Below, piece by piece: positions 17,538-26,121 of a DNA stretch of 64,000 nucleotides. Every line of letters starts with the position of its first letter. Position 1 is the first letter of the stretch. The notes under the pieces were generated by a model. The model searched no databases, was not told the DNA's origin, and was given only the letters and a program-made list of their open reading frames with translations. A program made the translations under genes and the position numbers. The DNA is taken from the NCBI GenBank assembly GCA_963819115.1, contig CAWFUR010000010.1:186001-250000 (forward strand). Direction: 5' to 3'. The stretch comes from JACVRW01 sp963819115 (GTDB taxonomy: Bacteria; Actinomycetota; Thermoleophilia; Solirubrobacterales; Thermoleophilaceae).

Positions 17538-17672
17538 ATGAAGCGCACCTACCAGCCCAAGAAGCGCAAGCGCGCACGCAGCCACGGCTTCCGCAACCGC
17601 ATGCACACGAAGGCTGGCCGCCGGCTGCTGAAGCGCCGCCGTGACAAGGGTCGCAAGCGGCTGACGCCGTAG
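17538..17672 (+). CDS. rpmH: 50S ribosomal protein L34 (bL34)
   Basis: 44 aa: begins MKRTYQPKKRKRARSHGF and ends KGRKRLTP, the canonical L34 sequence with its very basic composition. It starts the rightward rpmH-rnpA-yidD-yidC-jag-rsmG-parA-parB series, which is highly conserved beside bacterial origins. rnpA starts 3 bp after its stop. Confidence 0.98.
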   Translation: MKRTYQPKKRKRARSHGFRNRMHTKAGRRLLKRRRDKGRKRLTP

Positions 17673-17675
17673 GCC

Positions 17676-18059
17676 GTGGCCGACCGCGGGCGTCGTAAGC
17701 GCCGCCGCCTGTCGCGCAGTGGAGAGTTCGACCGGGTCTACCGCGAGGGACGCTCGCACGCGAGCCGGCATCTGGTGGTCTACGCCTTCCCGAGGTCTGA
17801 CGACGAGCCTCCGCGGCTCGGCGTGTCGGTCGGCCGGAAGCTGGGCGGCGCGGTGGAGCGCAACCGCGTGAAGCGCATGCTCAGGGACGCGTTCTGGGTC
17901 CACGCGCCCACCGTGCCCACGGGCCTCGACTTCGTGATCGTGGCCCGCCCGCCGGCGGCCGAGCTGGCCCGTGACGGAGGTGGCGAGGCGGTCGAGCAGG
18001 CGCTCGGCGCGATTCTCACCGAGTCGGGGCTCTCAACCCCGGGCGAGCCGACGCCATGA
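17676..18059 (+). CDS. rnpA: Ribonuclease P protein component
   Basis: 127 aa, GTG start. LSRSGEFDRVYREGRSHASRHLVVYAFP, then SVGRKLGGAVERNRVKRMLRDAFW, which is the RNR motif that binds the P RNA, and DFVIVARPPAAEL. It is the protein cofactor for tRNA 5' maturation. It overlaps yidD by 4 bp. Slightly longer than usual through a C-terminal tail. Confidence 0.96.
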   Translation: MADRGRRKRRRLSRSGEFDRVYREGRSHASRHLVVYAFPRSDDEPPRLGVSVGRKLGGAVERNRVKRMLRDAFWVHAPTVPTGLDFVIVARPPAAELARDGGGEAVEQALGAILTESGLSTPGEPTP

Positions 18060-18307
18060 CCGCCCCCCGCTCGGTGCTGGTCGCGCCGATCCGCCTGTAC
18101 CAGCGCGTCATCTCCCCGGGACTCCCCTCGCGGTGCAGATACCATCCCTCCTGCTCGGCCTACGCCATCCAGGCGATCAGGCGGTACGGCGTGCTCCGAG
18201 GAGTGGTACTCGCCGCCTGGCGGGTACTTCGCTGCAATCCATGGAGCCACGGCGGCGTGGACTTCGTGGAGGATCAGACGCTGTTCCGGGCGAAGCCGAG
18301 CCCCTAA
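18056..18307 (+). CDS. yidD: Membrane protein insertion efficiency factor YidD
   Basis: 83 aa. Contains RLYQRVISPGLPSRCRYHPSCSAYA and YGVLRGVVLAAWRVLRCNPWSHGGVD, the Cys-rich family signature. It is an amphipathic membrane-associated factor assisting YidC. Tightly packed between rnpA (4-bp overlap) and yidC (4-bp gap). Confidence 0.96.
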   Translation: MTAPRSVLVAPIRLYQRVISPGLPSRCRYHPSCSAYAIQAIRRYGVLRGVVLAAWRVLRCNPWSHGGVDFVEDQTLFRAKPSP

Positions 18308-18311
18308 GCCC

Positions 18312-19208
18312 ATGCGCACCCAGATAGCGAACGTACTCCAGCCCCTGATCGATGTGTGCCAGTCGGTGCTCGAGTTCTGGCACGGCCTGATAGGCGACTT
18401 CGATGGCAGCTGGGGCGTGTCGATCATCCTGCTGACCTTCACGGTGCGGCTGGCGATCCTGCCGCTCACGTTCAAGGGCGTGAAGTCGATGCAGCGCCTT
18501 CAGCAGCTCCAGCCGGAGATCAAGAAGATCCAGGAGCGCTACAAGGGGGACAAGCAGCGCTCCAACCAGGAGGTCATGGCCTTCTACCAGCGGGAGAAGG
18601 TGAACCCGCTCGGCTCATGCCTCCCGCTGCTGCTCCAGATCCCCTTCTTCATCTCGCTCTTCTACCTCCTGCGCTCGGACGCGTTCCACCAGGACATCGC
18701 CAGCAACCCGGGCTTCCTGGCCATCGACAACATGGCGGAGAAGGTCACGGACCCCGTCCTCCTCGGGTTCCTGATCGTGGTCTACATCTCGACGCAGCTC
18801 ACTGCCAGCCTGGTCACCTCGATCAGTGCCGACACGACGCAGCGGAACATCATGCTCGCGATGCCGTTCGTGTTCGGGATCTTCCTCGTGAACTTCCCGG
18901 GCGGGCTCATCGTCTACTGGATCACCACCAACGTGTGGACGATCGGCCAGCAGCTGGCGGTGAAGAAGCTCTACCCCAAGCCGGACCCCAGCTCGTTCGT
19001 GGCCACGGAGGATCCCGGCGGAGGCGCCCGCGGCAAACCCGCGCCGGATGAGCCGGCGCCCGCCCCCGCCGCCAGCAAGGCCGCGGTGAGCAAGGGGAGG
19101 GGCAGGGCCAAGGCAGCGGTATCGAACGACGGCGCGGGCAACGGCGCCTCGGCGAAGCCGCCCCCCAATCCACGCAAGAAGAAGAAGCGCTCCGGAAGGC
19201 GGAGGTAG
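18312..19208 (+). CDS. yidC: Membrane protein insertase YidC (Oxa1 type)
   Basis: 298 aa. Oxa1-type core with VSIILLTFTVRLAILPLTFKG carrying the conserved groove arginine, a KKIQERYKGDKQR cytoplasmic hairpin, NPLGSCLPLLLQIPFFISLFYLLR and the late helices FVFGIFLVNFPGGLIVYWI. The tail (residues ~230-298) is Pro/Ala-rich and then strongly basic, ending KKKKRSGRRR, suitable for ribosome contact. No large periplasmic domain, as usual for Gram-positives. Confidence 0.95.
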   Translation: MRTQIANVLQPLIDVCQSVLEFWHGLIGDFDGSWGVSIILLTFTVRLAILPLTFKGVKSMQRLQQLQPEIKKIQERYKGDKQRSNQEVMAFYQREKVNPLGSCLPLLLQIPFFISLFYLLRSDAFHQDIASNPGFLAIDNMAEKVTDPVLLGFLIVVYISTQLTASLVTSISADTTQRNIMLAMPFVFGIFLVNFPGGLIVYWITTNVWTIGQQLAVKKLYPKPDPSSFVATEDPGGGARGKPAPDEPAPAPAASKAAVSKGRGRAKAAVSNDGAGNGASAKPPPNPRKKKKRSGRRR

Positions 19209-19215
19209 CGCGGTC

Positions 19216-19911
19216 GTGCCGGCGGCGTCCACAGACGAGCCGCAGGACCTCCGGGCCGAGGCCGCCGCGGAGAGCGTCGGCGAGGCCAAGTGGGCCGCCA
19301 TGAAGGAGCTCGAGCCGCGCTTCCCGGGCGTCACCGCCGATTGCGTGAGCTTCGAGGTGGTGCAGGAACCGGCCGATGGCGAGCCGGCTCGGGTCCGGGC
19401 CGAGGTGGATCCCGAAGCGTGGCGCCGCGTCGCTGTGGAGATCCCCGACGAGCCGGCAGAGCGGGTGCGGGCGCTGGTGGCGCGGACGGTCCACGCGCTC
19501 GGGCTGGAGGCCACGGTGGACATCGACGAGGGCGAGGACGAGATCCGCGCCACGGTGAACGGCGACGAGCTGGGCCTGCTGATCGGAAAGCACGGCGCGA
19601 CCATCGACGCGCTCCAGCACCTGGCCTACCGCGCGGCGTTCCGCGGCGAGGCGGATCGCAAGCAGGTCAGCGTGGACGCGGCCGGCTACCGCGAGCGTCG
19701 CGAGGCCGCCCTTCACCGGATGGCCGACCGCGCCGCCGCGGAGGCGATCCGCGACGATCGCTCCGTGGAGCTCGAGCCGATGCGCGCGCACGAGCGCAAG
19801 GTCGTGCACGCCTACCTGAGCGAGCGCGCGGACGTGGAGACTCACAGCGAGGGCGACGAGCCCGACCGGCGGCTGGTCGTCAGCCCGCTGGACGCCTTCC
19901 GCAACGCCTGA
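19216..19911 (+). CDS. jag: Jag/KhpB RNA-binding protein
   Basis: 231 aa, GTG start. An N-terminal Jag-like segment (AESVGEAKWAAMKELEPRFPG) precedes a KH domain (DELGLLIGKHGATIDALQHLAYRA) and a C-terminal R3H domain (ERREAALHRMADRAAAEA, MRAHERKVVHAYLSE). It binds RNA and in other Gram-positives affects cell elongation and division. Conserved position between yidC and rsmG. Confidence 0.93.
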   Translation: MPAASTDEPQDLRAEAAAESVGEAKWAAMKELEPRFPGVTADCVSFEVVQEPADGEPARVRAEVDPEAWRRVAVEIPDEPAERVRALVARTVHALGLEATVDIDEGEDEIRATVNGDELGLLIGKHGATIDALQHLAYRAAFRGEADRKQVSVDAAGYRERREAALHRMADRAAAEAIRDDRSVELEPMRAHERKVVHAYLSERADVETHSEGDEPDRRLVVSPLDAFRNA

Positions 19912-19919
19912 GCGCCGCC

Positions 19920-20630
19920 GTGGGCGTTTCGCGTGAAACGCTCGCCGGCCTCGCCGGGCGCTACGACCTGCCTCCCGGCGCCGAGCTCAAGCTCGAGCGC
20001 CTGCTGGCCGCGCTCGAAGCCGAGCCGGATGCGCCGACCTCCGCTCGGGCCCGCGCCGACGCCCTCCGGACTCACGTGGCCGACTCCCTGTCGGGGCTCG
20101 AGGTGGGGGCCCTGCGCGTGGCGTCTCGCGCAGCCGACCTCGGCGCCGGTGCGGGGTTCCCGGGCCTCGTCCTGGCGACGGCCCTTCCGGGCGCCCGGTT
20201 CGACCTGATCGAGGCCACGGCGCGCAAGGCCGACGTGGCCGGACGGTTGGCGGAGGCGGCGGGGATCGCGAACGCGACGGTGGTTGCCGCCCGCGCGGAG
20301 GACTGGGGAGCGACGCCTCCGGGCGCGGAGGGCTACGACGCGGTGACGGCACGGGCGGTCGCGCCCCTGGCCGTGCTGGCCGAATACGCGGCGCCGCTGC
20401 TTCGCCTGGACGGGGTGCTGGTGGCGTGGAAGGGCGAGCGCTCGGAGGACGAGGAGCGCGCCGGGGCGGCGGCCGCGGCGCGGCTCGGCCTCGAGGTGCT
20501 GGCGCCCGTGGCGGTTACACCGTTCGCCGGCGCCCGCTCGCGTCATCTGCACGTGTTGCGCAAGGTCGCGCCCACCCCGGCGGGGTACCCGCGCAGGGCG
20601 GGCATGGCCCGCAAGCGCCCGCTCACGTAG
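19920..20630 (+). CDS. rsmG: 16S rRNA (guanine-N7) methyltransferase RsmG
   Basis: 236 aa from GTG at 19920, chosen because it begins MGVSRETLAGLAGRYDLPPG, matching the family N-terminus. SAM-binding motif AADLGAGAGFPGLVLA, then DLIEATARKADV and ARAVAPLAVLAEYAAPLL. Methylates G527 of 16S rRNA; loss gives streptomycin resistance in other bacteria. Its first codons overlap a parS-like site. Confidence 0.94.
   Translation: MGVSRETLAGLAGRYDLPPGAELKLERLLAALEAEPDAPTSARARADALRTHVADSLSGLEVGALRVASRAADLGAGAGFPGLVLATALPGARFDLIEATARKADVAGRLAEAAGIANATVVAARAEDWGATPPGAEGYDAVTARAVAPLAVLAEYAAPLLRLDGVLVAWKGERSEDEERAGAAAAARLGLEVLAPVAVTPFAGARSRHLHVLRKVAPTPAGYPRRAGMARKRPLT
19925..19940. promoter_or_regulatory. 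parS-like ParB binding site inside rsmG
   Basis: CGTTTCGCGTGAAACG matches the parS core GTTTCACGTGAAAC with one substitution. It encodes VSRET in rsmG, the same peptide produced by the site in dnaN. It is 0.8 kb upstream of parA. Confidence 0.75.
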
Positions 20631-20678
20631 CGCTCGGACGATCGCCCTCGGCCGATCAGCCCGGGGGAGGAGCGAACC

Positions 20679-20692
20679 GTTCGCCGGCGAAC
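20679..20692. promoter_or_regulatory. 14-bp perfect palindrome upstream of parA
   Basis: GTTCGCCGGCGAAC is a perfect inverted repeat 53 bp before the parA start. It could be an operator or the hairpin of an rsmG terminator; no T-tract follows. Confidence 0.4.
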
Positions 20693-20745
20693 CTTTAACT
20701 CGAGGAGGCCCTTCCGACCGGCCGGGCTCCTACTCTCGCTCGCGC

Positions 20746-21496
<751 letters not shown>

Positions 21497-21504
<8 letters not shown>

Positions 21505-22417
21505 GCGCCCCTCCCCGGGCTGGCCCGGGATCGAGGAGCCGCAGGCCGATCGCGGGGACCGCCGGGCAATGGGCCGTGGGCTGGCCGCGATCCTCCCGCG
21601 CGGCGAGGGCACCGACGAGGGCCTGCGCCAGATCCCACTCGACCTGGTGGACCCGAATCCCCACCAGCCCCGACAGACCTTCGACGAGGTCGCCCTCGAG
21701 GAGCTGGCGGAGTCCATCCGCGTGCGCGGCGTGCTCCAGCCCATCGTGGTGCGGCCGCTCCCCGGGGGCCGCTACCAGCTGGTGGCCGGGGAGCGCCGGT
21801 TGCGGGCCGCCCGCATAGCCGGCAAGGACCTGATCCCCGCGGTCGTCCGCCACACGGAGGACTGGGAGGGGCTCGACCTGGCCCTCGCGGAGAACATGGC
21901 GCGGGAGGACCTGAACGCGGTCGAGGAGGCACGCGCCTGCGCGATGCTCGTCGAGGACCTCGGGCTCACCAAGGAGGAGGTCGGCCGCCGCGTGGGCCGC
22001 AGCCGCGTGGCCATCTCCAACCTCATCCGCCTGCTCGCGCTCCCCGAGGACGTGCTCGAGATGATTGAGGCCGGCGAGTTGAGCGAGGGCCACGGCCGCG
22101 CGATCCTGATCTGCAAGGACCACGGGGAGCGCCGCTCGCTGGCCCGCTCGGCCCGGGACGAGGGCTGGTCGGTCCGCGAGACCGAGCGCCGTTCCCGGGA
22201 GCACGCCGGCGTCCCACCCCGGCGGGAGCGCCCCCCGGTGGTGGTCCACCCCGACCTCGCCGAGGCGCTGGCCGCGGTGGAGGACGCCATGGGGGCGGCG
22301 CTGGGACGTGACGTGAAGGTCCGTGCGCGCGGTTCGGGATGCGCCGTGGAGATGGCCTTCGCCACCCCCGCCGAGGCGATTGAGTTCGCTCGCCTGTCGC
22401 TGCGCCGCGCCGTCTGA
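21497..22417 (+). CDS. parB: Chromosome partitioning protein ParB
   Basis: 306 aa from GTG overlapping parA; MGRGLAAILP at residue 25 is an alternative start used by many homologues. CTP-binding motifs VLQPIVVRPLPGGRYQLVAGERRLRAA and ENMAREDLNAVEEA are intact, followed by the HTH (VGRRVGRSRVAISNLIRLLALP) and a C-terminal dimerisation region. It should load at the two parS-like sites nearby and slide as a clamp. Confidence 0.96.
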
Positions 22418-22447
22418 GAGCCCGTCCCCGGGCCTCCAGAGCGCCGC

Positions 22448-22453
22448 TACAAT
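22448..22453 (+). promoter_or_regulatory. -10 box TACAAT for tRNA-Ile
   Basis: TACAAT ends 10 nt before the mature 5' end of the tRNA. No clear -35 box. The gap parB-tRNA also holds a short GCCCG/CGGGC hairpin (22420-22433). Confidence 0.5.
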
Positions 22454-22463
22454 CGGGCGCCGC

Positions 22464-22537
22464 GGGCGATTAGCTCAGTCGGTTAGAGCGCGTCTCTGAT
22501 AAGGACGAGGTCCCTGGTTCGAGTCCAGGATCGCCCA
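22464..22537 (+). tRNA. tRNA-Ile (GAT)
   Basis: Complete cloverleaf of 74 nt: acceptor GGGCGAT pairing with ATCGCCC, D-arm GCTC..GAGC, anticodon stem CGTCT/GGACG with loop CTGATAA (anticodon GAT at 22498-22500), T-arm CCTGG TTCGAGT CCAGG, discriminator A. The CCA end is not encoded. It stands alone, not in an rRNA operon. Confidence 0.96.
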
Positions 22538-22572
22538 TCGCGAGGGGGCCGGGTGCCGCTTCTCCCCACGTC

Positions 22573-22578
22573 TAGACT
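22573..22578 (+). promoter_or_regulatory. Putative -10 box TAGACT for bifunctional-nuclease gene
   Basis: TAGACT ends 11 nt before the ATG at 22590, in line with the spacing seen at other unit heads. Confidence 0.4.
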
Positions 22579-22589
22579 GTCGCGAGGGC

Positions 22590-23081
22590 ATGCAGGAGAT
22601 GGTCATATATGGCGTGAGCTTCGACATGGTGGGCAAGCAGCCGATCGTGTTGCTGAAGACCCGGGACGGCAACAAGTTCCTGCCGATCTGGATCGGGCAC
22701 CCCGAGGCCGCCGCCATTCTCATGAAGCTTCAGGGCGCCAATACCCCGCGCCCGATGACGCACGACCTGATCAGCGAGATGCTGTCCGAGCTCGAGGTGA
22801 GCTGCACTCGCGTGGCCGTCACCGAGCTGCGGGAGAACACCTTCTACGCGGAGGTCACTCTCCAGCTGAACGGCCGTGAGATCCCGATCGACTCCCGCCC
22901 CTCCGACGCCCTGGCGCTCGCGGTGCGCACCGGCGCCCCGATCTTCGCCGCCGAGGACGTGATCTCGGAGTCGGCCATCGAGTTCGAGCACGAGGTCGAG
23001 GACACCGAGGAGGTCGTGGAGAAGTTCAAGGACTTCCTCGACAACGTGACCCCCGAGGACTTCGCCTCGGAGGATGGATGA
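22590..23081 (+). CDS. Bifunctional nuclease family protein (DUF151)
   Basis: 163 aa. Starts MQEMVIYGVSFDMVGKQPIV and contains LPIWIGHPEAAAI, RPMTHDLISEMLSEL and PSDALALAVRTGAPIF, the DUF151/BFN domain. The C-terminal tail is acidic (EDTEEVVEKFKDFLDNV). Family members have reported DNase/RNase activity in plants and Thermotoga; its bacterial role is unclear. A palindromic repeat copy begins 1 bp after its stop. Confidence 0.88.
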   Translation: MQEMVIYGVSFDMVGKQPIVLLKTRDGNKFLPIWIGHPEAAAILMKLQGANTPRPMTHDLISEMLSELEVSCTRVAVTELRENTFYAEVTLQLNGREIPIDSRPSDALALAVRTGAPIFAAEDVISESAIEFEHEVEDTEEVVEKFKDFLDNVTPEDFASEDG

Positions 23082-23082
23082 C

Positions 23083-23129
23083 ATGGCTGCGGTGCTCGCC
23101 CGACCGACGCTCGGGCTGCGCTCCTCGCC
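23083..23129 (+). repeat. Interspersed palindromic repeat, copy A
   Basis: Left block GGCTGCGGTGCTCG, central stem CCCGA/TCGGG around a diverged loop, right block CTGCGCTCCTCGCC. Lies between convergent DUF151 and ddl genes, 1 bp after the DUF151 stop. Same family as copies at 33760, 42626, 45996, 52804 and 60575. Confidence 0.85.
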
Positions 23130-23147
23130 TTGGCCGCGCCTGACGGC

Positions 23148-24080
23148 CTAAGCGGGAGTAAGCGCCAGCCCTAGGATCCGGTCCACCAGCGCGTCGAACG
23201 GCATGCCGGCGGCCTCGGCGGCCTGGGGGAGCAGGCTCGTCTCGGTGAGGCCGGGCACGGTGTTCAGCTCCAGGACCGAGAGGGCGTCGTTGCCGTCCGC
23301 CATCAGGTCGACGCGCGCGAAGCCGCGGCATCCGAGCAGCCGGTACGCGGCGCGGGCGAGCTCCTGGGCCTCGGCCGCCACGTCGTCAGGGATCTGGGCC
23401 GGGCACACGAACTCCGTTCGCCCGATCTCGTAGCGCGCGTCAAAGTCATAACGGCCGTGATCCCTCGGGACGGCCTCGACCACGGGCAGGGCCTCGCCGT
23501 CCACGATCGAAACCGCCAGATCGCGCCCGTCCACGTAGCGCTCCAGCAGCACGCGCGAGTCGTAGGAGAACGCCGATACGAGCGCCGCCGGAACGTCGCT
23601 CGCCTTCGCGGCGAACTTGATCCCGAGCGCCGAGCCCTGGCTCGAGGGCTTGACCACGATCGGGAACCCGAGCTGCTCCTGGATCGCCGGGAGCGCCTCG
23701 GCGGCGCCGAGCTCCCGGAAGGCGGTCTCGGTGAAGGCGAAGAACGGAGGCGTCGGAATGCCCGCCTCCACCATGAGGTGCTTGGCCATCACCTTGTCCC
23801 AGGCTCTGGCGCAGGCGAGAACTCCGGACCCCGTGTAGGGCACCCCGGCGATCTCGAGCAGCTCCTGGACCGTGCCGTCCTCACCATCGCGGCCGTGCAT
23901 GGCCACGAAGGCCACGTCGGGCCCGGCCTCGCGCAGGACACGCACCAGGTCGCCCGAGGCGTCGATTCCCACCACCTCGTGGCCGAGCCGCTCCAGCGCG
24001 TCCTCCACGCGCGCGGCCGAGCGCAGCGACACCGACCGCTCCAGCGAGCGGCCGCCCTTCAGCACCGCGACGCGGCTCAC
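23148..24080 (-). CDS. ddl: D-alanine--D-alanine ligase
   Basis: 310 aa, GTG start overlapping the aminotransferase stop (GTGA). ATP-grasp enzyme joining two D-Ala for peptidoglycan precursors. GGRSLERSVSLRSAARV, AMHGRDGEDGTVQELLE, YTGSGVLACARAWDK, VVKPSSQGSALG, FARVDLMAD and ELNTVPGLTETSLLP are all present. Short form typical of Thermoleophilia and Bacillota. Confidence 0.95.
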   Translation of the reverse strand: MSRVAVLKGGRSLERSVSLRSAARVEDALERLGHEVVGIDASGDLVRVLREAGPDVAFVAMHGRDGEDGTVQELLEIAGVPYTGSGVLACARAWDKVMAKHLMVEAGIPTPPFFAFTETAFRELGAAEALPAIQEQLGFPIVVKPSSQGSALGIKFAAKASDVPAALVSAFSYDSRVLLERYVDGRDLAVSIVDGEALPVVEAVPRDHGRYDFDARYEIGRTEFVCPAQIPDDVAAEAQELARAAYRLLGCRGFARVDLMADGNDALSVLELNTVPGLTETSLLPQAAEAAGMPFDALVDRILGLALTPA

Positions 24081-25435
24081 CGGTGTTCGGCCCGCCGGTC
24101 CCGCTCCTCCCGCGAGGGCAGGGGCAGCACCCGCGCCCCCGACTCCTCGGGCGACGCGGGGGCGGGCCGCTCGCGACCGGGCGCCGGCCCCGCGCCGGTG
24201 AGCGTGCCGTAGAGCTCCACCTGCTCGGTCACCACCTCGCCGATTCGGCGGATTCCCTCGCGAAGCGAGTCGTCGTCGCAGAGGGCGAAGCTGAGGCGCA
24301 TCGAGTTACGTCCGCGCCCGTCGAGGAATGCCGCCTCGCCGGGGACGAAGGCCACGTTCTCGCGCAGCGCCCGCGCGAGCAGGTCGGTGGTGTCGATGAA
24401 GTCGGGGAGGGTGGCCCAGATGAAGAGCCCGCCCGCCGGCCGGGTCCACTCCGCCTGCGGCGGGAAGTGCTCCGCCAGCGCATCGAGCATCGTGTCCCGC
24501 CGACCGCGGTAGAGGTCCACAAGCGAGTCCACGTACCCGCGCCACCCACCGCGCTCGAAGTAGGCCTGCACCATCATCTGCGACAGCGTGGAGGTGCACA
24601 GGTCGGCGGCCTGCTTGCCGAGGTTGATCTTCTCCAGCACGGGCGCCGGAGCGGCCACCCAGCCCAGGCGGATGCCGGGCGAGAGCGTCTTCGAGAAGGT
24701 GCCGAGGTACATCACGTACACGCCTCCGTCCAGCGAGTAGAGCGTCTCGGGCGCCGGACCCTCGAAGCGCAGCAGGCCGTACGGGTTGTCCTCGAGCACC
24801 AGCAGCTCGCGCTCGCGCGCCACCTCCACCAGGCGCCTCCTGCGGGGGAGGGACATCGTCACTCCGGCCGGGTTCTGGAAGCTGGGCACGGTGTACACGA
24901 ACTTCGGCGTCCGCCCCTCGCGCTCCAGCCGGTCGAGCGTCTCCTCGAGCAGGTCGATGCGCATGCCGTCGGCATCCATGTCCACCTGGACCACCTCAGC
25001 CTCGTACGACGAGAACACCGGCACGGCGCCGGGATATGTGGGCGCCTCGGCGATCACCACGTCGCCCGGATCGATCAGCGTCTTCGTCACGAGGTCGATC
25101 ACCTGCTGGCCGCCGGTGGTCACGATCAGGTCGTCGCGGTCCACGCGCATCCCCTCCGCGGCCATGGCCTCGGCGATGCAGTCGCGCGTCTCGGCGAGCC
25201 CCTCCGTGGGGCCGTACTGGAGGGCCTTCGCACAGGACTCGCGCGCGATCTCGTCGAACACGGCAGCGAACGAATCGGGCGGGAAGGTGCTCGTGTCGGG
25301 GAGGCCCCCGGCGAGCGAGATCACCTCGGGCCGGGCGGTGATCGCCATCAGATCGCGCATGGCCGACGACTTCATGACCCGGGTCCGGGACGCGAAGAGC
25401 CCGGCGTACCGCTCCAGGTCCCGCGAGGTGCTCAC
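24077..25435 (-). CDS. PLP-dependent aminotransferase, fold type I (2-aminoadipate/MocR-type without HTH)
   Basis: 452 aa from GTG at 25435; the open frame upstream lacks family similarity. Motifs: VISLAGGLPDTSTFP, ALQYGPTEGLAETR, VTTGGQQVIDLV, AEAPTYPGA, EDNPYGLLRFEG and the PLP lysine in GTFSKTLSPGIRLGWVAAP. Closest known group is the LysN/aromatic aminotransferase-like proteins; substrate is not evident. It overlaps ddl, suggesting co-expression and perhaps a role in amino-acid supply. Confidence 0.88.
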   Translation of the reverse strand: MSTSRDLERYAGLFASRTRVMKSSAMRDLMAITARPEVISLAGGLPDTSTFPPDSFAAVFDEIARESCAKALQYGPTEGLAETRDCIAEAMAAEGMRVDRDDLIVTTGGQQVIDLVTKTLIDPGDVVIAEAPTYPGAVPVFSSYEAEVVQVDMDADGMRIDLLEETLDRLEREGRTPKFVYTVPSFQNPAGVTMSLPRRRRLVEVARERELLVLEDNPYGLLRFEGPAPETLYSLDGGVYVMYLGTFSKTLSPGIRLGWVAAPAPVLEKINLGKQAADLCTSTLSQMMVQAYFERGGWRGYVDSLVDLYRGRRDTMLDALAEHFPPQAEWTRPAGGLFIWATLPDFIDTTDLLARALRENVAFVPGEAAFLDGRGRNSMRLSFALCDDDSLREGIRRIGEVVTEQVELYGTLTGAGPAPGRERPAPASPEESGARVLPLPSREERDRRAEHR

Positions 25436-25521
25436 GCGGACCCGTTCGCCGCGTCGGACCGGTGCCCTGCCGGCTGGTCTATCGTCATGCGCCCGCAGGG
25501 TACCGACCCTCGACCGCCTGA

Positions 25522-26115
25522 ATGAGCCTCTTCCTCGACATCGGCACTGGCGCTGGACTGGCCGGCGCGACCGGCGTTCGCCCCTTCCTTCCGCCCCTCC
25601 TGGCCGGCGCGCTGGCCCGAGGCGACGTGGGCATCGACTTCGACGGCACCGACTGGAGCTTCCTGGAGTCGCCCGTGTTCCTGGCCGCGGTTGTGGGACT
25701 GGCCGTGGCCTCCTACGCGGTGGACCGCTCCGACTCCTGGACCGCCGAGGGCCGCCGCTCGCCCGTCTCGATCGCGCTGGCCGCGGTGGCGGCGGTTCTG
25801 GGCGCCCTCCTGTTCGCCGGGTCCCTGGCGGACGGGGGGCACGATTCGCTGATCGGACTGGTGGCCGGCGCGCTCTGCGCACTCCTGGCCTGGGCCGCCG
25901 TGAGCGGCGTGCTGGACCGGGCGCGCCGGCGCCTCGACTCGGGCGCCGTGGCCCTGCTGAGCGTCTACGCGGACGGCGTGGCGCTGTTGCTCGCAGCCCT
26001 CGCCGTTCTGATTCCCCCGGTGTCGTTCCTGGCCCTCGCCGGATTCGCGGTCCTGCTCCTCCGCGGCCGTGGCCGGGAGGGCGAGAAGTACGCAGGGCTG
26101 CGCATCCTGCGCTAG
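25522..26115 (+). CDS. DUF4126-like integral membrane protein
   Basis: 197 aa, about five or six hydrophobic helices, with the N-terminal signature GTGAGLAGATGVRPFLPPLL that resembles DUF4126 proteins. The function of that family is unknown. It ends 6 bp before the phosphodiesterase gene and is probably its operon partner. Confidence 0.72.
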   Translation: MSLFLDIGTGAGLAGATGVRPFLPPLLAGALARGDVGIDFDGTDWSFLESPVFLAAVVGLAVASYAVDRSDSWTAEGRRSPVSIALAAVAAVLGALLFAGSLADGGHDSLIGLVAGALCALLAWAAVSGVLDRARRRLDSGAVALLSVYADGVALLLAALAVLIPPVSFLALAGFAVLLLRGRGREGEKYAGLRILR

Positions 26116-26121
26116 GCGCCA

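Noticed and set aside
15910..17541. Long plus-strand frame opposite dnaA
   Set aside because: Antisense shadow of dnaA with no recognisable motifs; dnaA itself has all its motifs in frame.
20636..20675. Further degenerate copy of the palindromic repeat before parA
   Set aside because: It has GATCGCC, GGCCGATC and GGAGGAGCG, but the order and spacing do not fit the family; similarity is too weak to call.
22464..22537. rRNA operon beside tRNA-Ile
   Set aside because: tRNA-Ile often lies in the 16S-23S spacer, but both sides here are protein genes and no rRNA sequence is visible.
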